From: Mesaphorura yosii
Taxonomy: Eukaryota > Arthropoda > Collembola > Poduromorpha > Tullbergiidae
Direction: 5' to 3'
Length of the DNA stretch: 64,000 bases
Assembly (NCBI GenBank): GCA_009869945.1
Contig: WIXG01000144.1
Span: 62,001 to 126,000 of the forward strand
Shown here: positions 13,001 to 25,000 of the stretch, piece after piece
How the letters are laid out: each line of letters begins with the position of its first letter
How positions within the stretch are numbered: the first letter of the stretch is position 1
The notes under the pieces: model-generated
Databases searched by the model: none
Told to the model about the DNA's origin: nothing
The model's input: only the letters and a program-made list of their open reading frames with translations
Position numbers and translations under genes: made by a program

Positions 13001-16000
13001 CAGCCGGCCGACCCTCTTCCGTCTTTCTACATTTCCATTTCCAATTCTAATTCTTAATGCAATGTAGTGCAATATGGCATGGCACGCGGACGCGCAGCTT
13101 GAATAGAAATTTCCACAAGAAAAGAAAAAAAATCGTGAAGAAAAGAATCTACAGTCATTACCGCCCAGAGCCGAAGGAACGAAGGAAGGAATCAACCCCA
13201 AAGGAGAAATCCATTACGAAACAATACGCGTGTGAGTCTCAAAACTCAAAGCCTGCTGCTGGCCGCCGTGTCTGTCTGCCTGCCTGCTTGACAGATCGAA
13301 AGTCAATTCCAGACGCCACGCCAAACGCTTCTAGATTCCAGAAGCAAAGTGCGGGTGAGCAATTAACTCACCACCGGGCAGCGTCTCAGGTTACCTCGTG
13401 CCAAGTTCCAAGTAACGGGACACGAGACCAGCAGCAGCCGAAGCCTCTTTTCTGAATTCACCCCACGACGAGCCGACAGCCGAAAGACTCTTCTCTCCTG
13501 CACTGCACACGTGGCGTACGCACACGCGAATTGACAAAAGAAATTCGAATCGAATCGAATGCAATTACGCAACGCAGTGCAGTGCAGGGCATTCAAGGCG
13601 GGCAGGGGGAATCGCTTTTAAGCTGCGCTTGACGAGCATGTCGAGCGTTCGTCCGTCCGTCCGACATAATGAACTCTTCACTTTTATTATGAGCAAAATG
13701 AAAAATATGAACCTCATAATTCGATTCGCTTCTCCACCGTCGTGCCGTGTTCCGTGCTCTGCTCTGCTCGGGCTGTGCTCGTTCATCACATTATTAGAGA
13801 AGGCAATCATTCGGAAGAAATGCGTTCAAAGGAAGTCAACACGGCATTACTGCCGCTGCAAGACTGTCGTCGGATGGACGGGACAATGAAAGCAGCCAGG
13901 CAGCAGCGCAGGGCAGCGATTCGACTGCGAATGCAAGTCTTTGATTTTACTGCTGGCTGGCTCTTGTCCATGGCAACTGACACAACAACGCCGTCCGCCC
14001 GTCGGAGATTCCGGCTTGGCCACGGCATGGCAAGGCTTCCTCGAAATCGAATCTTCTGCCTGCTCGCACGTCCGTCCGCCTGAACAGCAAGCAGGCAAGC
14101 AAAGGGGATTCTATGACTCATACGACTTGGCATGGCTCGGCCATGGCCTGGCGTGCTGACTTGTTCGCTGGCGTGTTCGGTCGGTTGGTCGTCCGTCTCA
14201 TCTCACTTTCACTTACTTTTATTATCTCATTAAAATCATTGCCAATTCTCCAGGACATAAAACAAACCGAATCAAGCTGCGAACTCCGTCGTCAAACTTG
14301 CTTTCTGCGTCGTCGGAACTCACGGTCCCTTTCGCAGTCGCAGTTCACTTGGCATTGGAGACCAAATCAAAAATACATCATTGGACGGCGGGCCGCTCAC
14401 TGAACGGTCGGACGAGCAGTGCAGAGCAGTGCAGAGCAGCGTGGAAGAAATTCCTACAATCCAAATCAGAGCGGAACTGGAAAACTTTGGACACTGCCAA
14501 CTGTCAACAACGAACAACCAGCCAGGAAGAAGCCAGCCAATATTTGCAGTCGTGCAGAATAAACTGTCAAAGATTGGAAATCTGAGCCGGCCGACTCGAA
14601 ACCAATTCAAGAACTTCAAAACACGCACACGACCGACAAGAAAGTTTTTGATCTTTTGGGGACTCTTTTTATGCCGCGTCGTCGTCATTGCGGCTTGTAA
14701 CATGAACGCAACGCGGACGCGCGCGAGAACGAGGATTCCGGAGATTCTGACTCTCATCTCTCAAGATCACACTTTTAAAACTGCACTGCACGGATGCATT
14801 TCCTTTTCAGATCCTCTCCACTTCCACTTCGATGCTACCCTCTCGCATGTCGAATCTTGTAACTCATTCATCTTTGCCATCTCCGTTTCAGTCAAGCTTG
14901 TATTTTGTATCATTTAGAAAAGCGTGCATCAGCAGGCTTAAGACGGTAATTAAAGCCGCATCTCGCATCTCGCGCGCGGGACAGATTAGAGATTGCATTT
15001 TTCACGCCGGTGAAGATCATTTTGCCGACACGACGCGACAATACGATGAGATGCTGATGCCATGAATACGTAATGACAAGGCGGAAAACACAGTCATTAG
15101 CACCAAGACTGGCACCCTTCAGTCTCGGAGCCCACTTGCCACTTCTTCAGAGGCTGAGCGCACAAGAAGCTTAATCCCATTTAGAAACTCATTTTTTATT
15201 CCGGCGTTGCCTGCCGTAGACTGCCAGCAGACGCGCAGACTGCAGACTACTTTTAGTCGTAATCCTTTCAAGAAATCAGAAAATCTTTGCGCCACGCTGC
15301 ACTGCGCTGCATTCCGGTGCGTTCAGCGCTTGGTTCTTTACATTATATCGTATTGATTAGGAAAATGTCCCCACCATAGCAGCCCGTCAAAAGCCGTCAA
15401 CGTCAACTCAATACAAAATACAATCTCATCACGGATCACAGCTCGGGTCGTCTCGGCATTTTATGTGTCCGGGATCCGCTTTTATGAATTCACCTTTTAC
15501 GACGGGAGAATTATGGCCGGGCCAGCCCAGCCCAAGTCAGGCTAGTTTCATATTCTAGTACAGAACGACTGCGACCACGCCAGGACCAAAATGCAAAAAG
15601 CTTTTGCCTATTAACATAAAATTGGTTTTGGTTTTGGGGTTGTCACTGCGAAACCATGCCGGGTTTCTATTTTCTCTTTCTCCTTGCCCGCGCGGTGCCG
15701 AGCGCAATTTATGACCTCGCCTGACATAAAAATGAAAACCACAACCAGAGCACACATGTACTTAATATTATGTTAATATCGCGTCGCGTTGCAGTCTGCT
15801 CGCGCCCTGCACATAAAAATTATATGGACTTTTCTTTTAGATTGAATAAATGTAAATATTGCTTTGGTGCTTCATTTCAGAATGGTGATCTCCGCCATGG
15901 ATAACTCACCACACACGTGCTACGTGCAGTGCAATGCAGTTATGCAGTGAGAGATAGGACAAGAAAAGGAATTCCGCCTGGAAGACCCGGATAAGTGATG

Positions 16001-19000
16001 AACGAGATCGTCTGGACCCGTGCGTACAAAAAAAGTGTGCAGCACACTAAAGATAGAGATTGAGTTTCCCCTGCCTTGCCTGGCCATTGTGTTTCGTATC
16101 TCGCACTGCACTGCATGCAATCTTATTTCCTGTTCTCAACCAGATGGAAAGAAACTCAGCGCTGACTAAACAAGCAAATAGCAAATACAGCAAAGCAACG
16201 CATCATTTTAAGCTTGAACGTGAAGAAAGCGTCGGTCTTTTGTTATTGCCCGGCACAGGTTGAAACACTGAAAGCCCGCGCCCGATCGGAGCTGGAAACT
16301 CGAGGGTGAGTCGTGGCTTGTGTCTCGTCTCTCATGGGCTCATCCAGTTTCCCGAAACGGCAATAAGCAATAAATATCAATGCATTGCGGCACACAACAA
16401 AGCGTGTCCGTTTGCTCCTTATCCTGCCGCTGCCGTTACCTTTATTAATGCTTATTGCCTATTGCTCAGGGTAGCTTAGCTCGAGTGATTAAGGGCCTGG
16501 CCGTTAATGGCCATGAATGTGATTAAGTGCGCCACAACAGTGCTCAATTATCCAATTCAATGTTTCCTGCTGGCGGCGGCACGTAACGAATCAATAAACC
16601 TCCACGCAATGAGGCAATGCAATACAAAATGCGACACCACACGAGGATTTTATTTATCCCACCATTAACAACAGATCAATTACGATTACTCTCCCGAGGA
16701 TGACGTGCTGTACTGCACGATTTTGACAAATGTGAGCCGGTCGTATGTGAGGAGCAAGCGAATTCTCATTCTAATTGTAATCTTAACCCAATTGCCTAAT
16801 TTGTTCCAATTTAGCACTGAATTGCCCGATTTATTCTGAGTCGGATTCTACTGCAGCTACTCGCTAACCATCAGAAGCAAATCAATTACTTTTATGAGTA
16901 TGACATTCTGCATAACTTTGACAAAGGTCAGCCGGTCGTACGTTAAGAGGTACCTAATTTCCATGCGTGGCGGGACACAAGGTCAGAGCGCGTGGCTGTT
17001 CTCTTCCGATATGCCCATGACCGCAGAGGCTGTTTCAAGTCAAAGCTACTTAATATTGCGAGAATGTGAGGTACCAGTGTTTCTTGTAATTGTGGACTTA
17101 ATGGGGCAACGACCCGCTCCGACTTCTACATGATTACCTCAGATATCTGTTTAAAGATCTTGTTCGTTTCTGAAATATGTCGCATTGGGCTACGGTTTTA
17201 CATGATTGCCTTGGACATGCATTTTAAAATCATCGATATCCACCCGTTTGATAATTGGCCACGATAGGTACCCAATGATACATGCTTCATTCACCGTTCA
17301 CCAGTTCACCGCACACTTAGCCTGTAACACGTATTCTGTGTGATCTTACAATATTAAGTACTACTGTTGCGCGATCTCCGTTCTTTTGCTTCAAGGGTAT
17401 TCAAAACATTCTGCCTTACGGTGAACATATTTATAACTGAATCGTGGAGCGGTTTCCACGAAAACTTATTTCCATCCCGTCCACACACAGACAAGAACGC
17501 CACTGGTTCGCTTAAGGTGCACTGAAGATGTGCTAATAAATAGATCGACCAAATTATGATGATTTCGATGAACCTGACTCATTTAGTTGCAATCCAAAAA
17601 ATAAATTGTGTCATAACGTGAGCTTCATAGCTAAAGAGGTATTTATTTTAAACTATTCTTATGCTTATGTGATTGCCAGGGTCTCTTAGATAAAAATGAA
17701 CGAAGAAGGAATATTTACTAAATTGTTTTTCTCATTGTTCTTAGGTTTTATCTAGAAGGAGGTCAATTTGTGGTTAAATTCCATTAGAATTAGCGCAGAA
17801 GTTGAAATGAGCTACTTCTCTCTGTTTAAAAATATACTTATCCCGTCTTAAGTAAGTAATGTAAGACCAAAAGAGGTCATACGGTACGACTCTGGTACCG
17901 TAAGATAACAGTTTCATTCCAGCTTTATCTTAAAATTGCTTCTTGTAAACTCTCTGGGAGTATAAATACTGGGCCAAAAGATAAAATAAACAATCAGTTT
18001 AACAAATTTGGTTCAAACTTCACATTTACCACACAGTTTCAGGCTTAAAAATTCAGTGTGTGTGGTCAAAACAAGAGGTATCAAGGGATTGAGCTGCTGC
18101 GAGAAATTAAGAATTCAGTAATAATTAGGTTCAAATCGGTGGAGACAATACAATCAAAAGCCTTTTCATTTAATTACCTTAAAATTAGATACCTTCCACA
18201 GCCAACAGGAGATCAATAACATTGGCTAAAATGACGTCCTGCATGATTTTGATAAAGGTCAACTTGTTGTACGACAGTAAGAACCGGATTTTCATTTTGA
18301 GTGGAGCAACCGCCTGCAGGCATCGCTTATTCTCCGCCGACATATTCGGCATTTTCTTGTATGACAGTAGAAACTTTTCGGATGCGTCTATGTAGTGAGC
18401 GATTGCATAGCTCAGACGCTCAAAGCAGAGGGTGAAGAATATGAAAGAAAGTATCATTTGTGCAATCATACTGAAATACTGGGTGTCAAGATAGATAGCA
18501 TTGAAGAGGAATAGGATGGCCATGCCCGCACAACAGACGTGGACAGCGGGGAGAAGGTAGCCCGCGAAATCGTCAATGAGCAGATACGAAAGTTCGAAGA
18601 GGCGATACATTTGAACATAGGCGGACAGTTGAGCGTTGGTGCGGCCTGGCGTCCACGACATCAGTCCCAGGAACTGGACTGTCGATTGTAAGTGACTGTA
18701 GAGTGCACAGCCCCAGTAGCTGATATTCCAGAGATCGCCTATTAGGGCAAATGCCGCGACACCGCCCTGAATGAAGTTCGGTGCCAGCGTCTCGAATCGA
18801 ATGTGGTAGAACAAATCCTTCATACGATGGAGCGGCACTGCCGTTGACGGAACGGAACCAAATACGAGAAAAATCGCCAGAATGTGACATGTCGACAAGA
18901 ATTTCTCATTCCCGTCGCGAGCCTCAGGCGAGATATTGAAGTGTCGCCCTAATTAATTTTTAGTTTTCAGTCTTGAGTTCAGTTAAGGACAAACGAATTA

Positions 19001-22000
19001 CGAATCTTTTACAATTCAACTCACCCAAATCTTTATGGATTCTCAGTATTTTGTTGATGAGCTGTAATGAAGAATTGTAGTGAACCAGACAATTGATTCC
19101 GAACGTAGCCGAGATTAAGAAGAGTGGAAACAAGAAAGAGATGATTATGATATCGGTGACACGGCGAGCATGGCCGGCCCAAATGCTCTCGATGAGTATG
19201 CCAATCAGAATGAACCTCGCGATGATGTTGCCAATGAAGTACATCCAGTAGTTGATGAGTGGTGGGATCCACTTTGACCGTACCAGAGTGTCACTGACCG
19301 GGTCGTATTTGGCCGGCGTAATGAGGTACTTGAAAAGTGGGAAGGTTAATGGCCGATAGATTAGCATCTCGGTTCGCCTGGAAATCATTGTTGAAGTGTT
19401 TGTCTCGTCTTGGCGTTGATGTCGATTCTAAGAATGAGACCCGGTCGGATTAAGTGACTGGTCACTTAACCCGACCAATTTTTGAGACAGACTGCGGGAG
19501 TCGACAAAAGAGCAAGGCGTGCTCGCGTATTTGCGATTTGCTTATGTCGGAGGTTTTTGGCAATCAAGCTGTACATATTATTATGCGGCAAAAGTTACCT
19601 GAATAATTAAAATTTTCAAAATTTAGAGCTGTGGCATGACGCAGTAAAGTATGTATGTAAATGCCTTGGCCAAGAAGAAGCAGGTTGAAAGACGCTTTCG
19701 ATGATTAATTGACCACTTTTATGCCAAGAGCTTGCTTGGCCTTGCCTTTCTGGGCTCAATTGCGTTTATGTATTGATCGATATCTGATTTAGTATGCTGG
19801 GAGTTGTACCACGCTTCGAGCTTGGATTCTCCATTGCCATTGACAAACTGGTCTAAGTCGTAGCCGTCTGCCGCCAAACCCTAAGGTAAGCCGAGGTCCA
19901 AACGTTTTTGACCTTATAAAAGGAAATTGCACTTCCCCAAAAGCTACGCAAACCTTAAAAGGTCAAGCGAAACGGTTTCAGAAGTACTTCAGTCATTCGA
20001 GGTATTGAAGTGTAGCCTTAATGGTGTAGTTTTCAACTTGAGAAAAACAAATGACTCATTCATAATACAACTCACCCAAATCTTTATGGATTCTCAGTAT
20101 TTTGTTGACTAGTTGGAGCGAGGAATCGTGGTGGACAAGACGATAATTGTCGACTTGGCAGCCTCCTGTGTATTCTGCAAAACCATGTGTCCGGTGTCAG
20201 GTGCTCCGCCAGATCGCGACTTCACTTCACAGTTCACAGTTATAAGTCATAGATTGGTGGCGGATGAAGACGACGATTTTTATGCAATCATGGGTGATCC
20301 CTAAGTTTGTCAGTGTTGTGTTGTAGTTTAGTACATATTCTTAATTTTAGTCGATTTTGTTCCTACTCTTTCTGTTACGTGATTCTGTTATGTTCTTGCT
20401 AAACGCATTCAATAAATTCTCCACTTGTTCATGTTCTAAATGAACGGTGTCATCAATTATCACATTCACTTGACGACCTGCAAAATATTTGGATTATTCA
20501 AAATTTCCATTTTCGGGTTTGCAACTAAACCCTTCAATTGATTGCAAATGAAGCAGAGACTAGGTAGATCGGGAACAGGAAAGGCGTGACTATGATATCG
20601 GTGGCACGGCGAGCATGGTCGATCCAAATGCTTTCGATGAGCTTGACTTGACTATTAGTATGAACCTCCCAATGATATTGCCAGTGAAGTATAGCCGGTA
20701 GATTAGCAGCGGTGGGTTCGTTGATCGTACAAGCTGGTCACTGACCGGGCCGTAATTGGCCGGCGTCATGAGGTACTTGAAGAATGAAGATGTTAGAGGC
20801 CTGAGAAATAACTGCTACGTTCGTTTGGAAATTATTGTTGCTGCTGTGCAGGCGGTGGAGTCAAAAATAAGGCCTTGGAGGCAGACTTTATCGACAACGC
20901 GAATTTGCAAGTGGGTTACGTGGCAGGAGCTGCCCCTGCCCTCAACTTCCTGTTCAACTAAATTATTCTACATGACGTAACGCAGAAAACATGTTCAAGG
21001 AAGAACATTTATTGAAACTTTCATGATTAATTGAGAATGGTTTCTCATACGTGCTCTGCAATTATATTATGATACTAGCCTTATTGGCCTTGCTAGCCAT
21101 ATGCTAAATTGCCCTTATGCATTTCCGATTGGTGACCTTTATGGCACTGGCCACTCGCTTGAATTATGCATTGCGCCCGATTTGATCTATAAATAAAAAT
21201 TTAACGAACACGTGGACCAAAGCCCGAATTGTATTTGTGTTGAAATGCGAAATCGCGTGAAATATTCTTTCGACACAGTCGGTGACGACAACGATGACGC
21301 CTGCGGGTCAAGCACATTAAAAGCTGGTCCCAGTCTCAGTCGCCTGAGCCCTGAGTCATTAAATTCAAGCTGGAATTGACGCCTTGCCTTGTCATGTCTT
21401 TCCATGCTTATTGCTTTCATTAGGGAGAGTGATCTTGATAATGAAATGGACTGAATCATGAAATCATCATAAGAATGGCACGACGGGCCCGTCGGCCCGG
21501 CACGGTTTGGCTCGAGGAAGAATGCTCTGTACTTCACTCGAGCCACTCCAATGCATTAATGATGGCGCGGCACAGCGTGGACTTAATGAACAAAAGCTTT
21601 TTCGGGTTTTTCCACTGCGAGATGAATCTTTTATTTTCTTAGTCCATCACTACGCTGTGGTTTGAAGCATGAAGCAGTGCAGTGCAGTGGTCAATGGTCA
21701 ACGTCAGGCTAATCTCAAGCGACGTAGCTTTTACTCCTTGGCAGTGGCAGTAATAGAATAGTCATGCAGGATGGATGATGACCGTCATAAACATGACGGG
21801 ATTTAATTCTGCCGCCGAGGGGCGAGTTGAGAGCTGAGGCTCGACATGAGATCAAGAGCAGACAGCATCCAAGATCTCTTCAAGATCTCATCTTTGTCAA
21901 CTCAGTCAGTCCAACGTACTGAAATGCGGTACTGCCGTATTGCCAACTCGAAAGACAAGATTTGAAATTAGAAAAACAAAATTGCACCGCGCACTGAACC

Positions 22001-25000
22001 GAATCGCCTGGCCCTGGCCCGTGCAGCACAGTGCAGGAGGGCAAGCAGGGGAAGAAAAATTCGGAAGGAAATGAAAGGAAGTTACGTAATTATAAAAGTT
22101 GTGTGCACTGCAGTCGAGTCGGAGAAGAAGCAGTAAGCAGGCAGGCAGCAGGAGAAAAAAATTGTCCCAAGTTTTTATTATTCTTAGCCTGCAACTGGAT
22201 TGCACTCTCCAAAGCAAGGCAAGAAAGTGTCTCTGCAATGCCGTACAGCACTGCGCAATAACAATAAGTCTTGAATCTGTCTAAATGCCAATGATGATGA
22301 TGAGGAAGGGGAAAGCAAAATCAAGTAAAGTAAAGTAAAAAAAGCAGAGAAAATTGGGTTCTAAAAGTTGCAGCAAGGACACCTTGGCAGGCTGGAAGCT
22401 TCATAAAAGTGTTTGAGTGTCTGGCTGACTCATAAATGCATGCAAGAATTATTCGGAAAGGGTTGTGGAGCAGTGAACAGGCAGGCAGTGTGAGAGCTGA
22501 TTATTGTATTTTTTGGATTCACCCCAAGAAAGACGCTATGATAACGCTTCACAAGAGAGGATGAAAAGAGAGAAAAAATCCCAAAAATGGGAAAGTAAAG
22601 TTTCTGATCATTTACTGACTGAAGCCGCGCGCTGCTGCTGTTGCTTGGAGAGAGTTGTCTCTCATCATTACTGCAAAGATCTATTCAATAGCACGGGAGC
22701 TCAGCTCAGCTCCCGTCCGCCCCTTCCAGAAAAAATTGTGCACGAACTTCGTGATGTATTAACCGTCTTTAAGAGCCTAGTCTCAGTTCGTCTCAGTCTC
22801 ATCATCGAATGTGGACAGATTCTGCTTGCCCTGCCCTACCTTGCATTTTGCATAAATCGAATGTGAATGGTGAACGATGTCGATGCAATTGCAATGATCC
22901 CTTCTTCTCTGCCTCTAGTCTACTCAAAAAATCCTGCCGCATTTTTTTCATTATCACTGCTGATCCCGTGCCCGTGCCAGTGATCGCGACAGCTTCTGGC
23001 CCGGCCTGCCCCCGCCTGGCACTCATTTCCAATTCAGATTTGGGATTTCGTGGACGAGCCCAAACGCAAAATAGCCTCATCCCGACTTTTCTGCCGATTT
23101 TGCATAACCTTTGGCTTTGCCACTGCACATCGCAGCTTGGCTCGCCTTCATTTTAATGGATCTGCTGCCAGAAATAAATTTACCATCACCGTTTAAAGTG
23201 TCCGAAACAGACGCCAGACGCGGAAGCACGATGGCCTGGCAGGCAGGATTTCGGCCCGGCTGGGGCTGGGATCATAATGCAATCATGCCTGCCTGTCTTT
23301 CTGCTGGCCTCCAGCTGCACTGCAATAGGAAAAGCAAGGTAACAAAGCCCCCAAAGGCCCAAAACTCAGTCCAAGTCAAAGTTTTATCCTCAAGTTGCAG
23401 ACGCGGACGCGCTGCACTGCACTATGTTGAGCTGAAACAAAAAGGAAACTTTCTCCTTTGGAATTTGGAGATTGAGTTTTTAGTTTCACTTGTTTCTTCT
23501 TCCTGCTCAGAGCCCGCCATCCGCTTTCCGCCGTGTTGCATCCTTCCTCTTTTGTGTGCGCGCTCTGTGCGACGTGCGAGCATCTTTCAAGCAAGCCAAC
23601 GTTTCCTTCCTTCCTCTCACCCGCGCGTGGTGGTGGAGGAAAGTGCATCAAGTGGAATAATGACACTTCTGTGCAAGAGCAAGAATTTCTCTCCTGTTCG
23701 CCACGTAGCAACAGAGCCAAGCCAGCCAAGCGCACCGGGAAAACACCGGCCAGGCAGGGCTGAAGCCCAGGGAAACCTGCACACGGGGATGCACTTGCAG
23801 ATGCACTTGACGGATGCACAATACGCGATTTGTGTACACAACGTGCATACTGCACTGCAGAATGTAGAATTGAATGCGATGCAATGCAAGTCGTCCGTTC
23901 ACTGCGAGTGCGTTGCGTCTAAAATTCCTCCGCAAATAGAAATTCATGTCCATGCTCACAACCTGCCGCCGTACTGCGCTGCACCGGCAGTTCGTTGTTC
24001 TCTCCTGTTAGCCTGTTAGCATGTACACCCTAATTGTACTTGCAGCTGAGCTTTGCTTATGCGGCTGAGACGCAGACGAGCAAGAACAACAGAGAAAATG
24101 CAGTACATCGCTGCGTTGAAACGTGCAAGAATGAATCTGGACCTAAAATTCAAAAGCAGCCCGAAACTTTCCAAAACGGAAAAGCGCGCATGATACTCGC
24201 GCTCGCGGTTGATAACAAGATTTGATGGATTCGAGCGTCAGTGTCACTTGCGTTATGAGCATGAGTGGAGGTTACTGAAATCTGTCACGGGCTTCCTGTC
24301 CCTATCCGTTCAGTCCAGCTCATCGGGCAAAACCAAAATCCTGCCCTGCCGGCCGCTATCGCATCTTGTTTGTTTGAAGAAGATTCACGACCGTCCATGA
24401 GACATGACACGAGGCGACTCACCCGTAAAGTAAAGAACACATTCTATGCACGGTAAATCGACAGGAAATGGATTGGACATGCACTGCATCGAGTGAGCGA
24501 GCCGAACCGCTGAGAAGATGCATTGCTCGTCCGTCCCCGCCTGCACAGGCCCGCACCGCTGCACGACACTGCACTGCACTCGGAAACAAAAGATGAAAAA
24601 TGTGCCTCAAGATCTTCCCGCTTGTAATCCCCGAGATTAGTAAACTAAGTTCTCTAAAAGGTTTTCATATTTCATTTTCAGAAGAAGAGGAGGCTCGCCG
24701 CTCCAACGCTCGAAAGGAGAAAGTCAAAGTCAACCCCAGCCGAGCCGGGCCAAGCCACGGCCACGGCCACGGCTTGTAAAGCAGTCAACGAAGTCATTTG
24801 TAAAGATTTATAAATGAGTGGCTACAAAATGCTCGAATGCAGGCAAAGAACAAGAACGGGCAAAGTATCGTCCTTTCTCAAAGCTGCCCTGAAATGGGAT
24901 TTATGAAATTGACATTCTTTCTCCATTTGTTTCAATGTATAGGGCTGATAACGAAATCCCCGCCAGCCTGCCTGCCCGGCCAGCCAAAAATCTTGAGACG

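Noticed and set aside
17950..17966. TATAAATAC-like TATA box on the plus strand
   Set aside because: No plus-strand gene follows; the nearest gene is on the minus strand, so it is probably incidental.
22688..22712. Short inverted repeat GGGAGCT...AGCTCCC
   Set aside because: Eight-base arms in AGCTC-rich sequence are expected by chance in 64 kb.
23111..24019. 302-codon open frame on the plus strand
   Set aside because: Its composition is the same low-complexity TGCC/TGCA vocabulary as the rest of the intron, with no domain, no helices or motif and no splice context; read as chance.
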